Positions 22,879-34,270 of a stretch of 64,000 nt of DNA are shown in pieces. This DNA is from Wolfiporia cocos. Lineage: Eukaryota; Basidiomycota; Agaricomycetes; Polyporales; Phaeolaceae. A model generated the notes under the pieces. That model was given only the letters and a program-made list of their open reading frames with translations, did no database searches and was not told the DNA's origin. Made by a program: the position numbers and the translations under genes. The DNA is taken from the NCBI GenBank assembly GCA_029448655.1, contig JACCLO010000029.1, positions 86,239 through 150,238 on the forward strand. The letters are read 5' to 3'. Each line of letters opens with the position of its first letter. Positions within the stretch are counted from its first letter, which is position 1.

Positions 22879-25800
22879 TTACCCCCGCTTTAGGTTTCAT
22901 CGTCCCTGATGAAACTATTCCTCATTGTGTACGTCCCAAGAGCGGTATAACGCGTGATGACGAAGTGTCAAATGCCGTTATGGTGCTGCTTCAATTTGTC
23001 AATTGAACAGGGATAAATGGGAGTTTCAGGACTTGTGGTGGAACCTGAGCGTGGAAGGCGATTTTATTCCTTATAGTGATTTGTAACGCGTGATAGCGAA
23101 GTGCTAAATGCCGTTACTAGCGATTATCAACGCGTGATGACCGAAAGGTCAAATGCCGTTGTTAGGGAGATGTAGTCGTGTTACTAGAGTGTGCTGTCAT
23201 TGTGCATGCGGATCCTAAGAGGAGGGACTCTCCTGTTATCGCTGAAGGTGTTCTAGTGCCTTTTCGCGACCTTGGTCGGATTATTGCTTTTGCTTATGAC
23301 GTTACTCGTAGTAGAAGGCGATATGGAAATGGTCATCATATAGTGCCTTTGAATCTACTTGTAATCTGTATCTCCAATAGCTTGCCAAGCGTATTAGAGG
23401 GTGCATTGTGTCGTTGTACGTATTTCGGATAGCATTGTGCGATATTCCTTAGAGTGAGGGCTTCACTGTTAGCTCTGGAGATTTTCTAGTGTCTCTTCGA
23501 GCCCTTGGGCGGATATGTTGCTTATGCGTAGTACCCATTGAGTGTGACATAGCGGTGCTTTTTCGACGTCTATTGCCTAGCGGTGAATGGGATTGCAAGT
23601 TCCTTCGTTCGCGTGGCGGGTGTCTTAGGCTTTGTGCTTGTACAGGGGTAATCCTACTTTGTACGACTTATGCGGTTTGAACGGTTATTAAAGGGCGTCG
23701 CCTTATGAACGTTTATGAGGCGTCGCCTCCCTAGTATCGCAAGTACTAAGCGTGTGACATTTGTCAATGCCCATTTGTTACAGGGGTTGTGTCCCCTAGT
23801 TAGATTGCTTCTACGTAGCGATCTCTTCGGAGTCGTAAGTTCCGGAATGAAGCTGTGCCTTCGTTGTTGTATGCACTTATTTATTAACGAGTAGGCTTCT
23901 CGTGTAAAACCCCATAGTATAAGTACTAATCATTGTGCATTATGGTCAATGCTTATGATTGTATTCCCTGATACTGTAGTGTCGTTGCCGTAGTGAGGCC
24001 TTATTGGGTAACCGTGAGAACATACATCCTTGTCAGGAGTTGTCTCGTATAGGTGTATCCCGTAAGGGCTGAAGTCCCATGGTGGCGATGACGGTAGTTT
24101 CCAATGTGCTTGTATGTCGTTAAAGTCGTTCTTCGATTGAGTATGACATTGTAAGCGTGGGAACTGGGATGATCGTTGGGGAAGGGTATATTTCGCTATT
24201 GGATAGATAGCTACTATATTCCTATTACAGGGTTGTCGTCCATATACGAATAGGACAGTACGAGCATGAATGAGGGTAATCGGGCCTCTTAGTGCATGTC
24301 GTTTGTTGCTTTAATGACCGTAAGGTTCATTTGTAAGCGTGGGATAGTGGACTTGTTAAGGTCCTAGGTGCGAAATTAGGGTTTCCACCCCCTCTTTCAC
24401 GTTTGATCTCCCGATCAAACCTATCCAGATGGTTTTGGTTTTTAAAGAGGTTAAACCGCCTCTATACCCAGATAAGGGTGGGTGGATGTGGGCCGAAGGT
24501 ATTCTTGACGTATATCCATATACGGCTGTATCCAGTGTAGTCGCTCGCATATGCGACCAGATTTTTATACTAAGGTTTCCAAGCCCTAGTTTGTCGGAAT
24601 CGAAGGGTTTTCCAGGCCCATATTCGATGTAGTGACGAGATGTAATCCTTTCTTGACGTAAGGATACAGATCCGGATTTATTTATTACGCGTCTCGACGG
24701 CGTAGGTTTCCGTAAACCAAGCAATTAAATGATAACCGATTGCCAAATCGGCTTGATTGAATTAATAAGGGGGACTCCCTTGTTATCTCTGGAAGTTTTC
24801 GAGTGCTTCTTCGAGACCTTTTGCGGACGATCGCATTGAGTTGCTAAGGTGTATTTTTCGAATTCGGTTATTCTCCCCACAGAGAAAAGTTGAATCGAAG
24901 TGAAATCAAAAGTGAGGTAGCTAGCCTCGTGACGAATTTTGCGATTGGCGTGCGAAATTGTCGACTTCAATACAGGGGGGGACCGGTTGGAAACCGGTGT
25001 AGATTCGGCGATTGTGCGAGAATGCCGAATGAAGTGTGATTCTAGAAGCCTTGCGGCCTCCGCTACACTTCAAGGGAACGCGTATTAATAGCGTGTGTCC
25101 CTTGTTTTCCTTTCCTCTAACCCAGATTGCAAGATTCAATGAAGTAATCTTGTTGCGATCTGTTTGTACATGGGTGGCTGGTGGAAACAGCGCTGTACCC
25201 AATTATTTATAGACGCTTGTCAGACGTCTCTTCCCAATCGGATGGTAATTTCCTTGTCAGGAATTCCATTACCAAAAGGGGTGCCCCCGTTCTAAGGTTC
25301 TTTGTGACATGTGACCAAATGACAGATGCTCAATAACCCGAATCCCCTTTTCAGGAGCGAAGACCGAAGTCAAACGGGCGCCGATAGATTAAGAATCTTA
25401 ATCGACTTGGTACTTAGGCATTCCCATAGTAATAATAGTTATAAGCATATGTTTGCCAAGCGTACGCGATCCTACGTCGAGTAAGGTACTAGTATCGTTT
25501 TTCGATTGACTTATTGTACCTAAGACGTAAAAGGTTGCTTTATATGTACATAAGCGACCTTAACCAGGCTAGATAACCTGGGAACCAGCAGGTGACGCAG
25601 GATTTCCAGAGGCGAATACAAATGCTATTGGACGGTTTCTAAGCTACTTTACAAAGTAAGTAAGCTACTAGGAGCCGCCACTAAAACTACATATTTATCT
25701 ACTTATTGACTGGGATACCAGGGTACCTGAAAGAGAGCTCATCATCAGCGATCAACGCTGAGTGGTCATGTCTAACACAAGAAGAACGGGGGCATGGTTA

Positions 25801-26743
25801 GGGGCGCCCTTGTCAGGACGCCGCGCGGAATTTAGCCGACAGGTGTCTTCATCGAAGCGCGCGACTTCCTTCTAGAAAGAGAGTCGGTGACTGCCAGCGC
25901 TTGATAAGCTGGGTCACATGGTTGGGAATAGGATACACAGCCCATTTCCTCGTGGAGATGAGCTGGAAAGTGGTCGCAGTATTACACCGCGACCGGTCCG
26001 CGCTTTAGTGGTAAGGCTTGCCATCTATAGCCACCTGGGTGTCACATCAGGGCTAAAAAACCATCCGTCGATCTAAGATCGCGCATTCACGAGCGCTCCA
26101 CACATCAAGGATGGTGGGCAACGCCGCATGCTTCCGGTGGGGCCCCAACTCGGTTTAACCCAGGCTCGCACACCGAGCTGCCCGTAGGACTTACGCTATT
26201 GGCTACCGCGAGTGACCTCGGCTGGTTTGGCCTTGCGAGCCGCACCACCTCACCACTTGGATTCCCCGAAGGAGATCCCAAGCGGGCCCCTTACGCCTGG
26301 GGGGCGGCTTTGGAAGATTCCCACACCCAACTAAGGGAATACGCCGAAGCGCATATCCCTATGGGGATCCTACTGGTAGTGTTGGGTCCCTGAACAGGGA
26401 TTGCCAAGACAGGGGGCTGCGCGCACACAGGCAGACGGTCCCCTTTTCCCAATAGGCGGGTCTCAACCGCTGGCACCAGCAACCTTGTCAGGAAGCCGGC
26501 GCCTCTCCTTAACCCTGGAGTCCGGGTTCGCAGGACGCATGCTGCTGATTAGGCAAGCAGCGCCCCACTGGGTGGCAGCAGGCCGCTAAGCCCGCCGCCG
26601 ATGTATCCCAATCCGCAACCACGGAGCATACATCCCCTTTGCAGGAGAGTAGCGGCCCCTGCGCTATCTCAGACACCTGTTGGAGGAAAAACCCAGGCGC
26701 CACCAGTTAAGGAGGCGCAGGGGGGTAGGTAGTTCTATTCTTA
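22879..26743 (-). other. Non-coding interior of LARD-C
   Basis: No reverse-transcriptase, gag or other known motif occurs in any frame. The longest frames (for example 24,356-24,724 minus) lack recognisable content. Near 22,900-23,200 short motifs recur (CGCGTGATgacgaagTGtcAAATGCCGTT-like units, three times). The region 26,100-26,740 matches the Gypsy-D leader (44,760-45,150) in the same sense relative to the element, including the stretch around the CTCGCGGTAGCCAATAGC box. Confidence 0.7.
26731..26742 (-). promoter_or_regulatory. LARD-C self-priming PBS
   Basis: One nt inside the 5' LTR, the minus strand reads AAGAATAGAACT, complementary over 12 nt to AGTTCTATTCTT in the LTR (26,867-26,878). 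That LTR site starts 33 nt after a TATATAAG box. A short AGGAGC/GCTCTT palindrome lies between box and primer. Confidence 0.7.
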
Positions 26744-27837
26744 TGACACAGATGGCTCTGTGGGACTCACCAAGCCAGTATCCTGCGATGAACTAGGCGA
26801 CTTAGGTGAGGAAGAGGTTATCAGACGCAGTAGGAGGTAGGAGGTTCTTCTACGGCGTACGCCGAGAAGAATAGAACTGAAGTTAAAGAGCGCTTGGCTC
26901 CTACTTATATACATTGTGTCGGGAGGGCACGTGCTACTAGCTAGCGGTTGCCTTACCGGGTTATGTGGCTTTGCCAAGTGGCGAAGCTTTATCTTATCTG
27001 ATGTTTAGTTACTCTATCTAGAATGGCCGTGGAAGGCCCTAATGGCCGACCCAATCGTAATAGAGGGATTATGTCTTATCTGTGATACTAACGCGGGCGC
27101 AGCCCGGGTATAGGTGAAGCCGGTTGCCGGATACCTTGCGGCATAATGGCGATTGGCCGTGCTTCGTTGGATGACCAAGGCGAGACGCCGAGGTCGTTAT
27201 GCCATTGGACGGGTAGTACCGTGGCATGTGTTACAGCCCGGTCCGGATGGTTACCGGGGCATGTATTGGTCTTAGCCGTGAGGCGAGGACCGGTGTTTGG
27301 GCAGCGCCGTGATGGCAGAAGCCCGGGACTTGGAGAACGCCGAGTCCGTGAGATGGCCGAGAAGGCCGAGCCTATAGCGATATTGCCTTGATGCTAATAT
27401 AGTGCTATTTGGCCGTGTTGCCATTATTATGCGAAGGCGTGGCGCGCCTGAGGTGCCATTGTGATCAAGGATCTTATGGCGGTGGGAAGCCGGGAAGGCC
27501 GACCCAATAGTACAAGGCCGCGAGGCACTGTTTGTACATGTGGACATTATTATGCGAGCGTGCCGCGCTCGGCCTATCATTATGATCTACGATCTATGAC
27601 GTGGCTGGTCTTGCTCTGACGGGCGAGACCTTTATGACGTAGCTGTAACTATGCTATTGGACCGGAAGGTGCCGTAGCGTTATGTATGCTGGTCATGTGG
27701 TGATAAGCCCAGTTAAGAGCTTGTCGTGGTGGCAATGGGAGTTAACCCGTAGATAACTTGTAGTTAGACGTATAAATCCCAGGTAAATTGCTATAATCGT
27801 AGGAAAAATGCTGTAAGCCCCAGATAAATCTGTGACA
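26744..27837 (-). repeat. 5' LTR of LARD-C
   Basis: This is the partner of 21,785-22,878, with the same length and the same termini. It would hold the promoter that drives the element's transcript leftwards. Confidence 0.92.
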
Positions 27838-30800
27838 ACCCGGAAAAATTCGAAGTATGGTCGGATCATCTGAACCTAACCTACTTCAAGACGGCTCAGA
27901 AGCTCACCAGGAGACAGGCAAGATGTGACACAGATCTAACTGTGGGACTCACCGCCTAATCCACAAGGTGAGGGGAATAAGCAGGCAAGCAGTCAGAAGG
28001 CGCGCAGAAGAGAGGTGAAGTTCTTCTAGGGCGCGCAGCGCCTAGAAGAACAGAACTAACGACTAAAGGCGTTAAGCCCTATCTTATATACATGCTTATA
28101 CTTGATTACGTAAGTAAGGGAATGGTCCTACCCTAAACGTGTTAGTCATATGCTTGCATAAGGCGATGGTGTCAGTATGGCACCATCCGTATATCATAAT
28201 GATGCGATAAGGCATCATGCATAGGTATCTATAGTGACCATGCTAGCCAGTAATGGACTTAGCCAGTAAGATACGAGGGATGGATCAGAAGATCCGCATA
28301 CATGGTTACCGGGCCGGAGGCCTGGATCATAATGACGTCATGATTGGAAATGATGATGTCATGGAATGTACTAGACCATGGGTCTAGAATAGTGATGCCA
28401 TTATTGTGTAATGATGGCGTGCTATGGATTGGACTGGGCTGTAGGCCTAGGTCCAATGGTGTCATAATTGGTAATGATGACGAAGGGGTTACATCATAGT
28501 GATGTCATAGCCAGGGGCTAGACCATATGATGTCATGATGATATCATTATTTGTAATGATGGTATCATGGGTTAGAATAGACCATAGGTCTAGTCTTGTG
28601 ACAGAGTGTCATGTAACATGTCATGCTTGATGACTAGCGTGTAAGCGCCGTGTCATAGATGCTTAGTAGCGCGTAAGCACTCTTGGGCTTAGGTAATAAC
28701 TGTTAGGTTACACCGGCATGTCGGCTTGTACTGATAAGTACAGGATAACTCGTAGGTATGCGTAATAATACCGGATAAATGGCAATTAATTGCGGAAAAA
28801 TGTCAGATCTGTGACAAGATGGGCATTATATCTGTCAAGATTTAACTTCTCCATGCACCATAAACCAGGAAAAACCATGCTTACTGCAGACCCTCTGTCC
28901 AGGAGACCAGACCATGAAGAGGGGGTGGAACTCGACAATAGGAACAATATTCTGTTGAAACCGGAATTTTTTGTTAACTTTGCGCGAGAATTAGCCATCC
29001 TTGCGTTCGAGCCCCTCCATCAGTTGGTAATCCCAGATGACGAACTCCAACGAGAAATACACAAAGCATTGCTAGACAACGAGGTAACCAAGGACTACAA
29101 AGGCCTATTGGAGTCAGGACCTCACGAATTCGGCAAGTCTCTCAGAGACTGGAACTACGAGAATGGTCTACTCTTGTACCATAACAAGATCTACGTTCCC
29201 AAGGCACCAGAAGAGCTTAGAAATAAGGTCTTACAATTACACCATGACCACCCTACTGCAGGGCATATGGGGAGATGGAAGACATACAAACTCATCTCAC
29301 GTAATTACTGGTGGCCAGGACTAACCAACTCGGTAAAGAAATACATACAGGAATGCGACACATGCCAGCAAATGAAGAATCGCCCGCAAAAGCCATATGG
29401 ACCCCTGATACCTAACGAAGTACCAGAAGCCCCATGGGAGATAATAACCATGGATTTCATTATGTACCTACCCAAGTCGAAGATAGACAACAAGGTGTAT
29501 GACGGAATCATGGTTGTAGTCAATTGCTTGACCAAGCGAGCATGCTTCTTCCCCATCTCCAGCAAATTCGGAACAAAGGATCCCGTAAGAGTCCTATACA
29601 GAAGGTTTTACCCAATACATGGGCTACCTAAACGTATCATTTCCGATCACGGAGTGCAGTTTGCATCCAAACTATTCGGCGAATGGTGTAAACTGCTAGG
29701 GATAGAACATGCCATGACTATGGCATATCACCCACAGGCAGATGGACAGATGGAAAGAATGAATCAGACACTTGAACAATACCTCAGATGCTATGTAAAC
29801 TCGTATTGCAAAGACAATTGGTCTCAATTCCTGCCTACGGCGGAATTTGCATACAACAACGCAGCGTCAGAGACTACCAAGATGTCACCATTCTACGTCG
29901 AGTTGGGAAGGCACCCAAAGGCTGGGCCAGCAGATTTAGCTATTCAGGCAAAAGCAGACCTTAATGAAATTGCAACCGATCGTTGGAACGCTCAGGAGCA
30001 AGCCAAAGCCGCAATGCAGTTAGCAGCTGACAGTATGAAGTGGTATTACAATCAATCGATCCAGAAAGTACCCTTCAAGGTTGGAGACAAGGTTATGATA
30101 GACGTAAGGGATTACCAAACATCCGAAAGAAGTTTGGCCCCCAGGTACATCGGCCCGTTCAAAATAGTCGAACAACTGTCACCCGTGACTTTCAGACTAC
30201 ACATGGATGGCCAATACCGAGCCTATCACCCGGTCTTCCATGCGTCAAAGCTAACACCATATACCGGCAAGGAAGAAGCTCCAGAACCAGATAAGTCAGG
30301 AGAATACGAAGTGGAGCAAATACTCAACCACAGATTCACACCCTCAGGAAAACTACAATTCCTGGTGCGATGGTTAGGGTACTCCATGGGAGAAGACACA
30401 TGGGAATATGAAGATGACTTCGTCAACACTAAGGAGTTGGTAGACGAATACAAGGCAGAACATGCCCTTAACGCACATACCGCTCCGCGAAGATGACACA
30501 CCCACAATATTCAAGTATTCGAACCAGATGACAACCCAGACTGGAAAGTTGGGGATTGTTATCTATGGCCAGATGATTGGCCACTGCAGAGAGGTGAATT
30601 TACTCCGGAAGAATGCAAGAAAGTACGGAAGTGGTTAGTACGGGACAAATTCGGCAACTCCGTAGAAGAAGGCACTTGCTTCAACGAATATCTCGAATTC
30701 GCAGTAGGACCCCAGGGCACATATCCAGAAAGAGGCACTGAACATGCCACCGGATTTGACATCTACTCAGCCGAAGCTACCAGGATAAACCCTCACACCA

Positions 30801-31228
30801 CCATGCTCGTGAAAACAGACCTAAGAATCCTATTCCCTTATGGATTCAGCGGCAAACTGGAGACACATTCTAGCATGGCGAAGAAGGGCATACAGGTACA
30901 AGGCAGAGTCATAGACTGGGATTACTGTGGAGAAGTGATAGTCATGCTCTACAACTTCACCGGATATCCATACATGGTTAACCATAGGGACAAGATAGCA
31001 CAATTACTTCTGCAACCTGTCCCTCAACCAGAAATCCACCATAGTACAACCTACATGTACAATCAACAATACTTGAAGGACACAGCTCGTGGTGACAAAG
31101 GCTTTGGTCATACTGGTAGACACTTGGGAGAAGTCAAAATACTCCCTCATGACTATGAGGATTGGGACCGCCTGATGGAGCCCTCAGCGAGCAAGTGGCA
31201 AGATGTCGAACCACCGATCACCGAGTAA
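27838..31228 (+). pseudogene. Gypsy-B pol part 2: RNase H end, integrase, chromodomain, dUTPase
   Basis: After LARD-C the frame resumes ([15 protein letters not shown]), is cut by the solo LTR, and continues from 28,817. Integrase has HHDHPTAGH and CDTCQQMK for zinc, then MDFIMYLP, IISDHGVQF and DGQMERMNQ carrying the D, D, E triad. A GPFKIVEQLSPVTFRLH module and a chromodomain (YEVEQILNHRF, QFLVRWLGYS, DTWEYEDDF) follow. TGA at 30,494-30,496 (PRR-stop-HTHN) is again compatible with CGA to TGA. The same frame then reads a dUTPase to 31,228: TGFDIYSAE, HSSMAKKG (the motif-2 Arg is lost), RVIDWDYCGEV, RGDKGFGHTG. Otherwise the frame is intact. Confidence 0.88.
27926..28816 (-). repeat. Solo LTR (891 bp) in the RNase H region of Gypsy-B
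   Basis: On the minus strand it starts TGTCACAGATCT and ends TGTGTCA. The TSD is AGATG (27,921-27,925 and 28,817-28,821). It has a TATATAAG box, an AGGGC/GCCTTT-type palindrome and AGTTCTGTTCTT at 33 nt spacing. The two sides rejoin in frame in Gypsy-B pol (RRQAR before, RWALYLS after). Confidence 0.88.
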
Positions 31229-31264
31229 CCTTTGCAGGGACCGCAAATCTTGAAGAGGGGGTAA

Positions 31265-32652
31265 TGTCACAAATTTTCCTATATTTTTCCCTATTTTTCC
31301 TAGACTTGTAGTCCAGTTTGTAGCATAGTTAGCGTAGCACGGATACTTGTAGATCACGTGACCCAGTAGAACTAGATGCCGACGGAACCTTCTAGCAGGT
31401 TCCATCCCATTCCACAGATATCACATGTTAATGCTCATATGTGTGACCGCTGACTCATTACACTTGTAGAGTCACCTGCCATCTGACTCATTCATAGTCA
31501 TAGCGCATACGTTATCACTTACGGTCACATGCAACCTGACTCATACCATAGTACCGTAGGTCCTAGTAGTATTAGGGGTCTTGTATTGCATGTGTCACAG
31601 TATTATCTAAACGCCCTATTTTTCCGCTATCCGTAGCCATTTATCCGGTATTTATACGCATAACTACGAGTTATCCAGTACTTATCCCATACGGCTATAA
31701 CCTTACGGTTATTATTGCCCTTACGGCTTCTCAACGTACGCTTATGCGCTACTAAGCTAGAATGACACAGCGCTTACACGCTAGTCATGCCCCATGACAC
31801 GTCCGGCTTGCAACCGTACCACGTCATAACCTACGTCATGGACTAGACCTACGGTCTTGTCCAGACTATGATATCATCATGATGTCACCACCATCATATG
31901 TCTAGGTCCCGACCTATGTATAGACACATGGCACCATACTGGCATCATACCCTCGTCATCAGTCTAGCCCTCGGGCTTACGACCAATGGCACTAATGGCT
32001 CGGCGCTCCGCCTTAGTCATTCCCCGGGATACAGCCTATGGCAGTTACCCCTCAAGACTCGGCCTTCGGCCTTGTCGTCATACTGGTCTCAACCGCCCCC
32101 ATGTGAATGTCTACAGGTAATATGATAGGTTCGCCATTACCGGCTTACCACGGTCTATTTCTAGCACAATCACACATCTATGCCTTATGCCGATACCGTA
32201 CCAGTATCACATGCTAACCCTTCTATTCGTAGATGGATCTTCCTTCCGTTGATGGTTACTCAGCCACAACGCCATACTAGGTACATACTGTATAGTAGTA
32301 CCAAACATGTATATAAGATAGGGACTAAGCGTCCTATACGTCTTAGTTCTATTCTTCTAGGCTATGCGCCTAAGAATCCTCTCACTTAGCTGCACTAGAA
32401 TAGTCTACCTTACCTCCCTCCCCACTGGAGGATAAGTGGTGAGTCCCACAGACTGTTCTGTGTCAGCATGTATATATACTGGAACAGTCTGAGCGTTACA
32501 ACTCAGTTCTGTTCTCCTCGATATTGAGCTACTGCCTAACAAGCAACCTCATCGCTCATACACTTTTACTTGCTATCTCTTCTTGTGTGTGTATACCTCT
32601 AAGCCGCCCTCAAGAAACACTATTAGTGAGTATTAGGTTTGGGTTTGTGTCA
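31265..32652 (+). repeat. 3' LTR of Gypsy-B, containing a solo LTR
   Basis: It begins TGTCACAAAT directly after the purine tract gagggggtaa and ends GGGTTTGTGTCA. Without the nested LTR it is about 510 bp. A TATATATA box lies at the nested junction, followed by CTGAG/CTCAG and TTCTGTTCTC. The next 5 bp (CCGTG) have no partner because the 5' end of the element is lost. Confidence 0.82.
31593..32465 (+). repeat. Solo LTR (873 bp) nested in the Gypsy-B 3' LTR
   Basis: It starts TGTCACAG and ends TTCTGTGTCA, with TSD GCATG at 31,588-31,592 and 32,466-32,470. It is the same LTR type as 27,926-28,816: TATATAAG box, then a GGGAC/GTCCT palindrome, then AGTTCTATTCTT. Confidence 0.88.
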
Positions 32653-33097
32653 CCGTGATCCGTGATCGGGATTGGGTTGCCAGCCAATAGCAGTAAAGCC
32701 TGTTGGCTATACTTAGCTATGGTGCCATAGTTGCATGAGCATGGTGTGCTCATGATGTCATAGGCAGTGTGCCTTGATGATGTAGTGGTCTAGCTAGACT
32801 GGCTAGACTGGGTGACGTAGTGGTGACGTGTCTGTCATGGTGACATATGTCGTGACTTGCTTCTGGTGTTATCCATGTGGATTGATAGGCCGCGTGGTTG
32901 ATAGAAGAGCTTGACTAATAGTCTATGACTAGCGTGTCGCATGTGTCGTATCAGCTTAATAGTGTGTAAGTACCTTGTGTAAGTGATAAGGGTTGGCAAT
33001 GGGATAAGTCCCTGATAACTGATAGGTAGACGTATAAATCCTAGAATAATTGCTATAAATAGCAGAAAAATGGCCATGTCCTGTAAATACTGTGACA
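32653..33097 (-). repeat. Truncated LTR of the LARD-C type
   Basis: On the minus strand it starts TGTCACAG at 33,097. It matches the first few hundred bp of the LARD-C and 27.9-kb LTRs, including the GACGTATAAATC segment near 33,030. The rest is missing at the junction with the Gypsy-B 3' LTR. Confidence 0.6.
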
Positions 33098-33132
33098 TGG
33101 CACAGACTAGTCAGTCTTAATGATGCAGCAAG

Positions 33133-33572
33133 TGTCACAGATTTTGGGTCCCCTTCAGTAATCAAACCAAGGCACTAGTGGTACTGAAGTCACATGATGG
33201 TTTGGCCCTCATCAGGTAGTATAGCGGTATAACATCTAGCATAGCGTGGCACCCTAGAGGCACATGACTTGCTTACATATACAGAGGCTGTGTAGATAGT
33301 GCATGGACCCTTACATTAGGGTAGGCCCTAAGGCCCACCTGCGCTCATCCTCATGTATATATAGTATGTCGTCTGAGGCTTACACCTCAGACTTGTCAAT
33401 CTCGTTGTTGGGGGCGTTTCCCCTCTTAGCTGGCATTCTTAGTCTTGCTGGTCTTGTGTGCCCACCTCGCCTCGCTATGGCCCCAAGGCCCCTTAGCAAC
33501 TAGGTGTTGTACTCTACCTATTCGGTATTGGGGGTATATTAGATGGTAGTGAGCCTATGCCACTTTGTGACA
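33133..33572 (+). repeat. LTR (about 440 bp) of the 41.1-kb family
   Basis: It starts TGTCACAGATTTTGGG and shares the box TATATATA, the palindrome TCTGAGG/CCTCAGA (33,372-33,391) and ACTTGT with the solo LTR at 41,076. The end reads TTTGTGACA rather than TTTGTGTCA. The flanks GCAAG and AGCTC do not form a TSD. Confidence 0.65.
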
Positions 33573-33706
33573 AGCTCCTTGTAATCCTTAGTGACCTTGT
33601 TGTCTAGCAATGCTTTACAAATCTCTCGGAGTATCGGTTCATCCAATTCTGGCACCACATGGGAGGTATCAAGAGCCATTGCCATGAACTCTCGCTCGAA
33701 AAATTC
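33573..33706 (-). pseudogene. 134-bp fragment of Ty3/gypsy pol
   Basis: The minus strand reads EFFEREF near its start, then LREICKALLDNKVTKDYKEL. This matches the RNase H-integrase linker of Gypsy-B (LQREIHKALLDNEVTKDYKG) closely. It is bounded on both sides by LTRs and is the only visible relic of a further, minus-strand gypsy element. Confidence 0.75.
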
Positions 33707-33937
33707 TGTCACAAATCTAGGTCACGCTAGATACTAGGACGTTATGGAGCAGTAACTAGGGTATATTCCCCCTAAGGTGGTGACCTGAATACAATAGGCA
33801 CCAAGCATGGGAATATGAACTGCAGATATAGCCGGACCCTTGATAACAGCCAAGCTGTTATCATAGCCCTTTTGGGGGAGTGGCTATATTGCCACTCATG
33901 AGCACATTGCATTGGGTCCATGGTGCGTCTTGTGATA
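33707..33937 (+). repeat. Diverged TRIM-family LTR
   Basis: It starts TGTCACAAATC and ends CTTGTGATA, in the TRIM LTR sense. It has the palindrome GATAACAGC/GCTGTTATC near 33,840-33,860, the CTTTTGGGGGAGTGGCTAT block and the GCATTGGGTCCA block. No TSD was found. Confidence 0.75.
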
Positions 33938-34270
33938 TCAGTCCTGCACTTCCATAATTGACATCCAATGTGCTGCTTGACATGCTCACCACACTTGGCA
34001 TGCCAAACCAGTACTCACACCTGATTGGCTAGTGTACATCATCAGGTGATAAGTTAGTTGTAGTAATTGGCACAAGATTGACAACAGAAAGTGTGCCCAG
34101 CGTCTGCAGACAATTCTCCTTCAGTGATGGGGGTAGCAGAACAGTGTTGAACTTTGGCACCTTGAGCTTCTCCATTCCCACACCTGGCCTGTGTCAACCA
34201 TTGCATCTCTGGGGATTTGCATACTCAGCCTCACTCTCATTCTCATACACATTCAATGAGGGCTTGTGTG
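33938..34270. other. Unassigned sequence
   Basis: No gene or repeat recognised. A plus-strand open frame (34,078-34,329) runs into the next LTR, but it has no known motif. Positions 34,266-34,270 (GTGTG) are the TSD of the following LTR. Confidence 0.25.

Larger units (their letters stand above)
21785..27837 (-). mobile_element. LARD-C: 6-kb non-coding LTR retrotransposon inserted in Gypsy-B pol
   Basis: Two 1,094-bp LTRs (21,785-22,878 and 26,744-27,837) stand at a constant offset of 4,959. I saw no difference where I compared them. The TSD is ACCCG (21,780-21,784 and 27,838-27,842). On the minus strand it has an LTR start TGTCACAGAT, a purine tract (agcgggggtaa) and a 12-nt self-priming PBS. 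The 3.9-kb interior has only short ORFs without recognisable domains. The first 600 bp after the PBS (26,100-26,740) resemble the untranslated leader of Gypsy-D. This is the layout of a large retrotransposon derivative that depends on another element's proteins. Confidence 0.9.
19456..32652 (+). mobile_element. Gypsy-B: 5'-truncated Ty3/gypsy element with nested insertions
   Basis: Its remaining parts are a gag C-terminal remnant, then pol with protease, RT, RNase H, integrase, chromodomain and C-terminal dUTPase in one frame, then a purine tract (gagggggtaa) and a 3' LTR (31,265-32,652). The 5' LTR and most of gag are missing. Pol is broken by LARD-C, by a solo LTR at 27,926-28,816, and by TGA stops at 20,780-20,782 and 30,494-30,496. 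It is closely related to Gypsy-D in protein but clearly older. Confidence 0.9.
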
